Shown piece after piece: positions 1 through 6,307 of a stretch of 24,128 nucleotides of DNA. Within the stretch, counting starts at the first letter, position 1. Each line of letters opens with the position of its first letter. The position numbers and the translations under genes were made by a program. The notes under the pieces were generated by a model. The model ran no database searches and was not told the DNA's origin. It saw only the letters and a program-made list of their open reading frames with translations. The stretch is taken from the NCBI GenBank assembly GCA_964512045.1, contig CAZEJK010000062.1:1-24128 (forward strand), read 5' to 3'. The stretch is from CAZEJK01 sp964512045. GTDB taxonomy: Bacteria; Acidobacteriota; Thermoanaerobaculia; Thermoanaerobaculales; Sulfomarinibacteraceae.

Positions 1-1821
1 GTTTGCCTCCAGCTCCTCGACATCGACCCGGTTCACGTCGGTCACCTTGGCCACGACGACTCCGCGGTCCGGCACCTGCACCGGTCCCACGACATCGCCC
101 GGCTCAGCGGCAAACAGCGCCGCGTCCAACGCTGGCAGCACCGTGTTCACGGGACGAACCGGCGTCCCTCGACGATGGTCGGACACCGACGAAACGCTCG
201 CGTCCTCGGCCTCTGCAACGTCCGGCATCTCGGAACCTGCAGCCCGCCACCGCTCAGCCAGCTCCTCGGCTCTTTCCTCGGCCAGGGCGAGAGCCCGTTC
301 GCGACGAACCTCGGCGGTCACCTGGGCGCGGATCTCGTCCAGCGGCGGCACACCCGCCTCCTGGACATCGGCCACCTGCCAGACGATCCACCCCCGGGTC
401 GTCGCCCTCGGTCCGCCAACCTCGTCCACCTCGGCGGCAAAAACGGCCTCCGCAAGCTCCGAGTCGCGTCCGACCCCGGGGATGACCTCGCCCGTCGCGA
501 ACGGCGGAGTCTGATTCAAGGACACTGCCTCGTGCTCGTCGGCCAGCTCTTGCCACGCGCTCTCGGCCGTGGGCGCCTCGGCCTCGATCTGATCCGCGAG
601 CGCCTGGGCCCGACGCTGGGCCTCGGCAGCGGCACGTCCCTCGAGAAGGTTAAAGCGCACCTGATCCACCACCTCCTCGAGAGGCCGGACGTGCTCGGAC
701 TTGAACCCCTCGACCTTGATCACGTGGAACCCGTACTCGCTTTCCACCGGCCCGACGATATCGCCAGGTTTCGCGGAGAACACGGCCTCCTGGAACGACT
801 CGACCATCTGACCCTTGCCAAACCAACCCAGATCACCGCCGCCCGCAGCAGATGCGGTGTCCTCCGAGTGCTTCGCCGCAAGCTCCGCAAAGTCGGCGCC
901 GGAGCGGGCGATGTTGGCAATCCCCTGAGCCTCCAGACGCGCCTCGGAGCGAACCTGCTCTGGAGCATCCTGCGCCACCTTGATCAGAATATGCCGGGCG
1001 CGTGCCTGCTCGCCCTGAACAAACTCTTCCTGGTGCTCCTGGTAGTACGCCTCGATCTCGGCATCGTCCACAGGCAGGAGACGACGCAGGGCCGAGGTGT
1101 CCACGAGCAGGTAGCGCAGGACCCGCTGCTCAGGCCGCTCGAGCTCCTCGGCGTGCTCCGCGTAGTACGCGTTCACCGCCTCGTCGGAGACCTCCACCTC
1201 CCCGAGGAGCTGCTCGGCTGTCAGCACGACCGTGTCGAACGAAACCGTCTCGTTGCGGCGCCGGTACTCCGCCTCGACCATCTCGTCAGTCAGCACGATG
1301 CCGTCGGCCAGCACCTGCTGCAGCTGCTGCAGCAAGAGGTCCTCGCGAAGATCCCGCTCGAACTCCTCGGGGGTGGTCCGGCTGACTCGAAGGATCCGAC
1401 GGTACTGCTCCATTCCAACGAAGGAGCCGTCCGGTCGCTGGAAGACCGGCAGCTCACTGATCGCCTCGGCCAGCTGCTCGTCGGGAACCCGCAGACCCAT
1501 CTGATCGGCCTCCATCAACAGGAGCTCACGCTGGATCAAACGCTCGGCAGTCTGCTGACCCATGTTCATCTGGTCACGGAGCTGCGCCCAGCTCTCACCG
1601 AACTGTGAACGCATCTGCTCCTCGTTCCGCCGCACCTGCTGCAGGAACTCCTGCTCAGAGACGGTCCGCTCGCCGACCCGGATCGCGACGTCGCCGGCGC
1701 CCCCCGTGGTCTTGCGCCCTGCGCCCCAATCCACGAACACCAACGCCACGAAGACGATGATCACAAGCCACAGCACCCACTTCAGGTGCTTGAACTGATC
1801 GCGTAACCATTTCAGACCCAT
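1..1821 (-). CDS. ppiD: PpiD/SurA-type peptidyl-prolyl isomerase, membrane-anchored foldase (partial, C-terminus missing)
   Basis: The minus strand is open from an ATG at 1821 to the window edge (607 codons), so the C-terminus and stop are missing. The protein starts MGLKWLRDQFKHLKWVLW, and residues 15-31 form one hydrophobic helix, giving an inner-membrane anchor with the rest in the periplasm. A long helical SurA-N-like region follows (about 45-260). A parvulin rotamase domain lies at about 270-375, shown by the motifs RARHILIKV, GGGDLGWFGKGQM and YGFHVIKVEGF. A second, more degenerate PPIase-like region runs to the edge. This order and size match PpiD (E. coli PpiD is about 620 residues), which helps fold proteins leaving the Sec channel. 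The start has a good Shine-Dalgarno (GGAGG at 1834-1830, 8-nt spacer) and a candidate sigma-70 promoter. SurA is the alternative, but SurA is soluble and this protein has a membrane anchor. Confidence 0.9.
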   Translation of the reverse strand, partial: MGLKWLRDQFKHLKWVLWLVIIVFVALVFVDWGAGRKTTGGAGDVAIRVGERTVSEQEFLQQVRRNEEQMRSQFGESWAQLRDQMNMGQQTAERLIQRELLLMEADQMGLRVPDEQLAEAISELPVFQRPDGSFVGMEQYRRILRVSRTTPEEFERDLREDLLLQQLQQVLADGIVLTDEMVEAEYRRRNETVSFDTVVLTAEQLLGEVEVSDEAVNAYYAEHAEELERPEQRVLRYLLVDTSALRRLLPVDDAEIEAYYQEHQEEFVQGEQARARHILIKVAQDAPEQVRSEARLEAQGIANIARSGADFAELAAKHSEDTASAAGGGDLGWFGKGQMVESFQEAVFSAKPGDIVGPVESEYGFHVIKVEGFKSEHVRPLEEVVDQVRFNLLEGRAAAEAQRRAQALADQIEAEAPTAESAWQELADEHEAVSLNQTPPFATGEVIPGVGRDSELAEAVFAAEVDEVGGPRATTRGWIVWQVADVQEAGVPPLDEIRAQVTAEVRRERALALAEERAEELAERWRAAGSEMPDVAEAEDASVSSVSDHRRGTPVRPVNTVLPALDAALFAAEPGDVVGPVQVPDRGVVVAKVTDVNRVDVEELEAN

Positions 1822-1855
1822 CTTTTCGGCCTCCGACTTCCGAGGTCAGAGCGGG

Positions 1856-1884
1856 AGTGTAACGGAGGCTGTCAGACCTGGCAA
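1856..1884 (-). promoter_or_regulatory. Candidate sigma-70 promoter of ppiD
   Basis: Read on the minus strand, a TTGCCA -35 box (1884-1879) is followed by exactly 17 bp and a TACACT -10 box (1861-1856). These match the consensus hexamers at 5/6 and 4/6 positions. The predicted start of transcription is near 1849, about 28 nt before the ppiD ATG, and the leader carries the GGAGG at 1834-1830. This is a motif call only. Confidence 0.5.
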
Positions 1885-1886
1885 CT

Positions 1887-1904
1887 GCGACCGTTACCGG
1901 TCGC
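1887..1904. promoter_or_regulatory. 18-bp palindrome, possible operator
   Basis: GCGACCG and CGGTCGC form a perfect 7-bp inverted repeat around a TTAC centre. It ends 2 bp upstream of the predicted ppiD -35 box, where a dimeric regulator could bind. A hairpin-forming RNA is less likely because the site lies upstream of the predicted transcript. No regulator is identified. Confidence 0.4.
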
Positions 1905-1910
1905 TCCACG

Positions 1911-1962
1911 ACGCATCTCCCAAGCAGGAAGGGAAGACGCATCTCCCAAGCAGGAAGGGAGG
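1911..1962. repeat. 26-bp tandem duplication in the ppiD/mglB intergenic region
   Basis: Two adjacent 26-bp units, 1911-1936 and 1937-1962, each begin ACGCATCTCCCAAGCAGGAA and differ at one position near the end. Both lie in non-coding DNA between the two divergent genes and abut the palindrome at 1887-1904. They could be duplicated regulator-binding sites or a simple slippage duplication. Confidence 0.9.
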
Positions 1963-2043
1963 TGGTTGCCGGATGGCATACCGCGGGACGAAGGACGTCG
2001 CGAGGTCCCGGCGCGATGGTTGCCGGCGAACCGTCGCTTCAGG

Positions 2044-2072
2044 TTGCGTCCACCTGTCAAGTGTGCTAGAAG
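2044..2072 (+). promoter_or_regulatory. Candidate promoter of mglBA
   Basis: A TTGCGT -35 box (2044-2049) is separated by 17 bp from TAGAAG (2067-2072). A TG dinucleotide one base upstream of the -10 box gives an extended -10. Transcription would begin near 2079, leaving a leader of roughly 22 nt that contains the ribosome-binding site. The hexamer matches are moderate (3/6 and 4/6). Confidence 0.35.
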
Positions 2073-2082
2073 GTTGAAGCTT

Positions 2083-2090
2083 AAGAGGGG
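2083..2090 (+). promoter_or_regulatory. Ribosome-binding site fixing the mglB GTG start
   Basis: AAGAGGGG lies 10 nt before GTG 2101. The frame is also open back to an ATG at 1966, but that ATG lies beside the tandem repeat, has no ribosome-binding site, and would add 45 residues absent from known MglB proteins. The GTG start is therefore preferred. Confidence 0.65.
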
Positions 2091-2100
2091 AGTTGCGACG

Positions 2101-2589
2101 GTGGATTTGAACCTGGTCATGTACGAAGAGGAGTTCGACCGCATCAGCGAAGTGCTGAAACGGCTGCGGGTCGATGCGAGCGGCAAGATCGTCTTCCTTG
2201 TCGATAAGAACGGCCAGCAGATCGCCGGCGCCGGAGAGATGGATCAGATCGATACCACCTCTCTGGCCTCACTGACAGCGGGCAACGTCGCAGCCACCGA
2301 CGGACTCGCCAAGCTCATCGGGGAAAAAGAGTTCTCGATCCTCTTCCACGAGGGCCGCAAGGACAATATCCACATCTCCATCGTCGCCCAACGGTTGATC
2401 CTCGTGATCATCTTCGACGAGCGCTCCTCCCTCGGGCTGGTTCGTCTGCGGGTTCGCAAGGCCTCCGGAGAGATCGAGGAGATCCTTCACGAGATGGAGG
2501 AGAAGGCCCGATCGGTGGGCGCCGAAGAGGTCGCCTCCCCGTTCGCCGAGATCACCGACGAAGATATCGACGCGCTGTTTTCAGAATGA
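2101..2589 (+). CDS. mglB: MglB, Roadblock/LC7 GTPase-activating protein
   Basis: This 162-residue protein is a Roadblock/LC7 family member closely resembling Myxococcus MglB, as recalled from the family. The segments LVMYEEEF, IDTTSLASLTAGNVAA, GLAKLIGE and SLGLVRLRVRKAS are hallmarks. The tail SPFAEITDEDIDALFSE matches the conserved MglB C-terminal segment that contacts MglA. In Myxococcus, dimeric MglB stimulates GTP hydrolysis by MglA and sits at the lagging pole, setting the front-rear axis of motile cells. It acts in the cytoplasm. The start is a GTG with a good ribosome-binding site. Its stop overlaps the mglA start (ATGA), so the two are translationally coupled. Function in this organism may be general polarity rather than gliding, since no motility genes are visible here. 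Confidence 0.95.
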   Translation: MDLNLVMYEEEFDRISEVLKRLRVDASGKIVFLVDKNGQQIAGAGEMDQIDTTSLASLTAGNVAATDGLAKLIGEKEFSILFHEGRKDNIHISIVAQRLILVIIFDERSSLGLVRLRVRKASGEIEEILHEMEEKARSVGAEEVASPFAEITDEDIDALFSE

Positions 2590-3170
2590 GCTTCATCAAC
2601 TACGCCGCCCGCGAGATCAACGTCAAGATCGTGTACTACGGGCCTGGCCTGTGTGGCAAGACAACCAACCTGCAGTACATCTACGAGAAGTCCAACCCGC
2701 AACAGAAGGGAAAGTTGATCTCCCTGGCAACGGAGACCGACCGCACGCTCTTCTTTGACTTCTTGCCGTTGGATCTGGGCTCTGTACGCGGCTTCAAGAC
2801 GCGGTTTCATCTGTACACCGTTCCCGGACAGGTTTTCTACGACGCCAGCCGCAAGCTGATTCTCAAAGGCGTTGACGGGGTCGTGTTCGTCGCCGACTCT
2901 CAGGACGCTCGCATGGATGCCAACGAGGAGTCGTTAGTGAACCTGCAGGAGAACCTCCGCGAGAACGGCTTCGAGCTGAAGACCATGCCGTACGTGCTCC
3001 AGTTCAACAAGCGAGACCTGCCCACCGCGATGCCCGTGGACGACATGTACCACCGCCTCAACTTCAAGGGCGAGCCGACGTTCGAAGCGGTGGCCACCCA
3101 GGGCCCCGGCGTGTTCGAGACCCTCAAGGCCGTGGCCAAGCAGGTCCTCTACGAGCTCCGTCGCAAGTAG
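2586..3170 (+). CDS. mglA: MglA, small Ras-like GTPase controlling cell polarity
   Basis: The protein has 194 residues, the usual MglA length (Myxococcus MglA is 195). The P-loop GPGLCGKT spans residues 19-26, and the guanine-specificity motif NKRD spans 141-144. The second switch reads TVPGQ at 78-82, with Thr78 where eukaryotic Ras-like proteins carry Asp; this is the normal MglA signature, not a defect. GTP-bound MglA marks the leading pole and recruits motility machinery in Myxococcus; related pairs occur in non-motile bacteria. Translation is coupled to mglB by a 4-bp overlap, and cotranscription of the GAP and its GTPase is the standard arrangement. The next gene begins 30 bp downstream, so this pair probably leads a longer operon. 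Confidence 0.96.
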   Translation: MSFINYAAREINVKIVYYGPGLCGKTTNLQYIYEKSNPQQKGKLISLATETDRTLFFDFLPLDLGSVRGFKTRFHLYTVPGQVFYDASRKLILKGVDGVVFVADSQDARMDANEESLVNLQENLRENGFELKTMPYVLQFNKRDLPTAMPVDDMYHRLNFKGEPTFEAVATQGPGVFETLKAVAKQVLYELRRK

Positions 3171-3200
3171 TCACACGCTGCGGCGGGGACAGCGAACACC

Positions 3201-4169
3201 ATGAGCGAGCAGACTCGTTGGGGCGTGGTCGTTCTCGCGGCCGGCAAAGGGACTCGGATGCAGTCCGCCACGGCCAAGGTGCTCCATCGGCTTGCCGGGC
3301 GGGCCCTGGTCGACCATGTGCTCGATGTCGCCCTCGAGGTGGCGCCCAGGGAGCACATCGCCGTGGTCGTCGGACATCAGGCCGACGCGGTTCGCACCCA
3401 TCTCACACCGTCCGGGGTGGTCACACCCGTGCAGGAGCCACAGCTCGGCACCGGTCATGCGCTCCAGGTGGGGCTCGCCGCCCTCGATCCGACGCTGGAC
3501 GCTGTGCTCGTGCTGTCAGGGGACGCCCCCCTGCTCCGTCCCGCCACCGTGAACGGGCTCTGCTCGACGCTTGCGACAGGCGCCAGCGCAGTCGTCGTGA
3601 CCGCGCTGCTCGACCAGCCGGGCCAGTACGGTCGCATCGTACGCGCCTCCGACGGCTCGGTCGAGCGCATTGTGGAGGCGGGCGACGCCGACCCCGAAGC
3701 TCTCGCGCTGCGCGAGGTCAACGCCGGTGTGTACGCGTTTCTCCTGCCGCCGCTCTGCTCGGCCCTGTCGGAGATCGCTCCCGACAACGCCCAGGGTGAG
3801 TACTATCTGACCGACGTGATCGAGCAGCTGCGGCGAGCGCCGAGAGAGGTCCGGGCGCTCCAGCTCGAGGACCCGAGTGAGATGTTGGGAGTCAACTCGC
3901 GCCACGATCTCGCGCGCGCCGCGCGGGCGCTCAACGACCGCCACCTGACCGTGCTGATGGACCACGGTGTGACCGTTGTCGACCCCGCCACAACGTGGAT
4001 CGATCCAGACTGTGGCGTCGGCCAGGACACGGTCATCGAACCGGGCGTCGTGATCCGGGGTCGCGCGCGGATCGGCCGTCGTTGCTCCGTGGGCGCCTCG
4101 AGTGTCATCGATGGTGCCATCATCGATGACGACACGGCCATTCCGCCCCTCTCGAATGTTCTCGGCTGA
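3201..4169 (+). CDS. glmU: GlmU-type UDP-GlcNAc pyrophosphorylase lacking the acetyltransferase half
   Basis: The N-terminal nucleotidyltransferase domain (about 1-235) is complete: LAAGKGTRM (12-20), Lys26, GTGHA (83-87), GDAP (107-110), YGRIV (143-147), NAG (174-176), EYYLTDV (200-206) and GVNSR (230-234). It should join GlcNAc-1-phosphate to UTP, giving UDP-GlcNAc. The C-terminal left-handed beta-helix has only about four or five hexapeptide turns and the protein ends at residue 322. Bifunctional GlmU is about 455 residues, with CoA-binding and catalytic residues in the missing part. GlcN-1-P acetylation would therefore need another enzyme. DNA after the stop (4170-4250) shows no trace of the lost domain, so this looks like a natural short form. 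The neighbouring sugar-phosphate genes and glmS support a role in UDP-GlcNAc supply. Another sugar-1-phosphate as substrate is possible. Confidence 0.85.
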   Translation: MSEQTRWGVVVLAAGKGTRMQSATAKVLHRLAGRALVDHVLDVALEVAPREHIAVVVGHQADAVRTHLTPSGVVTPVQEPQLGTGHALQVGLAALDPTLDAVLVLSGDAPLLRPATVNGLCSTLATGASAVVVTALLDQPGQYGRIVRASDGSVERIVEAGDADPEALALREVNAGVYAFLLPPLCSALSEIAPDNAQGEYYLTDVIEQLRRAPREVRALQLEDPSEMLGVNSRHDLARAARALNDRHLTVLMDHGVTVVDPATTWIDPDCGVGQDTVIEPGVVIRGRARIGRRCSVGASSVIDGAIIDDDTAIPPLSNVLG

Positions 4170-4195
4170 CGACGGCGCGCAGTCTCCGCTGGCGG

Positions 4196-4213
4196 CCATC
4201 GCGACAGCGATGG
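4196..4213. promoter_or_regulatory. Perfect 7-bp inverted repeat with GACA loop upstream of transketolase
   Basis: CCATCGC and GCGATGG flank a GACA centre in the 81-bp gap between glmU and tkt. No T-run follows, so it is not a typical intrinsic terminator. An extended -10-like TGGTACGCT (4212-4219) overlaps its right arm, so it could be an operator. An mRNA stem-loop affecting stability between the two genes is equally possible. Confidence 0.4.
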
Positions 4214-4250
4214 TACGCTGCACACCGCTACCGAGGAGGGTTGACGAGCG

Positions 4251-6251
4251 ATGACCTACGACAGCCTCGATCACCAGTGTGTCGCCACACTCCGAACCCT
4301 TGCGATGGACGCCGTGGAGCGTGCCAACTCTGGCCACCCGGGAACCCCGATGGCGCTCGCGCCGGTGGCGTACGTCCTGTTCACTCGCATCTTGAAGCAC
4401 GACCCCGCCGATCCCGACTGGCGCGATCGGGACCGCTTCGTCCTCTCCTGTGGTCACGCCTCCATGCTGCTGTATGGGATCGTGCACCTGACCGGCTACG
4501 ACCTGACTGTGGACGATCTGCGCGCGTTCCGCCAGCTGCACTCGCGCACACCAGGACACCCCGAGCACCAGCTCACGCCCGGAGTCGAGACGACCACCGG
4601 TCCCCTCGGTCAAGGCTGTGCCAACTCCGTGGGTATGGCGCTGGCCGAGGCACACCTCGCTGCACGGTTCAACCGCCCGTCTCACACCGTCGTCGACCAC
4701 CGCACATGGGTGCTGTGCTCGGACGGCGATCTGATGGAAGGCATCTCGTCGGAGGCCGCCTCTCTCGCGGGACACCTCGCACTCGACAAGCTGGTGTGGA
4801 TCTGGGACGACAACCGGATCACGATCGAGGGCGGCACGGATCTGACGTTCTCCGAGGATGTTCCGGGACGGTTTCGGGCACTGGGATGGAACGTCGAGAC
4901 GGTCGAGGATGCCAACGATCTCGAGGAGATCGAGCGTGCGCTCGAGGCGGCGCGTCGCTCCTCCGGCCGGCCGACTCTGGTACGGCTTCGCAGCCACATC
5001 GCATGGGGTGCGCCGACCAAGCAAGACACCGCAGCTGCACACGGAGCTCCGCTGGGCAGCGACGAGGTGCGGGCCACAAAGCGCGCCTACGGCTGGCCCG
5101 AGGAGGCCGAGTTTCTGGTCCCCGAAGCCGTCCGTGAGCGCTGCGACCAGCGGGAGCGGGGACGAGCCGACCACGCCCGCTGGGATGCTGCGCTCGAGCA
5201 CTGGCGCACCGCCGAGCCGGCACTTGCCGAGGAGTGGGATCGACGCCATCTTCGGCGGCTTGCAGACGAGTGGGACGCCAACCTGCCAGAGTTCCGGTCG
5301 GGCGAGAGAATGGCCACCAGAGCAGCATCCGGCGCGGTGCTCCAGGCACTGTCCGACTCCGTTCCAGAGCTGATCGGTGGCTCCGCCGATCTCGCCCCCT
5401 CCAACAAGACCGAGCTGGCACACAGCACCGACTTCACCGCCACATGCAGGGAAGGACGGATTCTGCGGTTCGGTATCCGCGAGCACGCGATGGCCGGCAT
5501 CAGCAACGGTATCCAGCTCCACGGTGCGTTGCGGCCTTTCGCCGCAACGTTCTTCGTGTTCCTCGACTATCTCCGGCCGGCTCTTCGCATGGCGGCCATC
5601 ATGGAGCTCCCAGTCGTGTTCGTGTTCACCCACGACTCCATCGGAGTCGGCGAGGACGGCGCCACCCATCAACCGATCGAGCAGCTGTCCATCCTGCGCG
5701 CAACCCCAGGTGTGACGGTGCTGCGTCCGGCGGACGCGGTGGAGACCGTGGGCGCCTGGAAGGTCGCCCTGGCGGCCCAGGACCATCCAGTCGCCCTGAT
5801 TCTGACGCGGCAGAAGCTCCCGGTTCTTGCCGGCACGCGAATGGACAGCGAGGGTGTCGCCCGCGGCGCGTATGTCGTCCACCGCGAGCCCGCCGACCGG
5901 CCGCTCGAGCTCGTGCTCGTCGCATCTGGCTCCGAGGTCCCGCTGGCCGTCGAGGCCGCAACCGAGCTCAACGCCTCTGGCGTGTCGACCCGTGTCGTAT
6001 CATTCCCATCCTGGGAGCTGTTCGCATCGCAACCGATGGCGTACCAGAAGGAGGTCCTCGGGACTGATGTCCCGCGGCTGGCGATCGAGGCGGCAGCCTC
6101 GTTCGGGTGGGAACGGTGGCTGGGACCTCAGGACGAGATCCTCGCCCTCGATCGCTTCGGGGCATCGGCGCCAGGACCAGAGCTGTTCACTCACTTCGGT
6201 TTCACTCGCGACGATGTGTGCCGTCGGGGCCGGGCCCTGATCGGTCGGTGA
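4251..6251 (+). CDS. tkt: Transketolase
   Basis: This 666-residue protein is a full-length transketolase (E. coli TktA has 663). It moves two-carbon units between sugar phosphates using thiamine diphosphate and a divalent metal, in the cytoplasm. Visible signatures include SGHPG with His29, CGHAS with His69, TPGVETTTGPLGQG, the thiamine-diphosphate motif CSDGDLMEG with DDNRITIEGG, GIREHAM with catalytic Glu411, and HDSIGVGEDGATHQP. Residue numbers agree closely with E. coli. The start has a strong GAGGAGGG at 4233-4240 with a 10-nt spacer. The next gene supplies transaldolase and phosphoglucose isomerase, so the non-oxidative pentose phosphate branch is encoded together. DXP synthase is ruled out by the length and by the transketolase-specific central motifs. 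Confidence 0.97.
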   Translation: MTYDSLDHQCVATLRTLAMDAVERANSGHPGTPMALAPVAYVLFTRILKHDPADPDWRDRDRFVLSCGHASMLLYGIVHLTGYDLTVDDLRAFRQLHSRTPGHPEHQLTPGVETTTGPLGQGCANSVGMALAEAHLAARFNRPSHTVVDHRTWVLCSDGDLMEGISSEAASLAGHLALDKLVWIWDDNRITIEGGTDLTFSEDVPGRFRALGWNVETVEDANDLEEIERALEAARRSSGRPTLVRLRSHIAWGAPTKQDTAAAHGAPLGSDEVRATKRAYGWPEEAEFLVPEAVRERCDQRERGRADHARWDAALEHWRTAEPALAEEWDRRHLRRLADEWDANLPEFRSGERMATRAASGAVLQALSDSVPELIGGSADLAPSNKTELAHSTDFTATCREGRILRFGIREHAMAGISNGIQLHGALRPFAATFFVFLDYLRPALRMAAIMELPVVFVFTHDSIGVGEDGATHQPIEQLSILRATPGVTVLRPADAVETVGAWKVALAAQDHPVALILTRQKLPVLAGTRMDSEGVARGAYVVHREPADRPLELVLVASGSEVPLAVEAATELNASGVSTRVVSFPSWELFASQPMAYQKEVLGTDVPRLAIEAAASFGWERWLGPQDEILALDRFGASAPGPELFTHFGFTRDDVCRRGRALIGR

Positions 6252-6307
6252 GACCGGCCGAAGCCCATCGCGACACGCTGACACTTCGAGGACCCTGAGG
6301 AGGTACC

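Noticed and set aside
175..1608. 477-codon plus-strand open frame opposite ppiD
   Set aside because: The minus strand carries an unbroken foldase with anchor and rotamase motifs. The plus frame has none.
1966..2100. Longer mglB starting at ATG 1966
   Set aside because: The added 45 residues derive from the intergenic repeat region, do not resemble MglB, and lack a ribosome-binding site. GTG 2101 has one.
2811..2840. MglA switch II lacks the Asp seen in Ras (TVPGQ), possible inactive GTPase
   Set aside because: Thr at this position is the normal MglA-family state and is compatible with GTP hydrolysis aided by MglB.
3516..5882. 788-codon open frame on the minus strand across glmU and transketolase
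   Set aside because: It is antisense to two genes with complete catalytic motifs, has no recognisable domains, and its composition (His, Arg, Gly, Val, Asp rich) is what GC-rich codon bias produces in the opposite frame.
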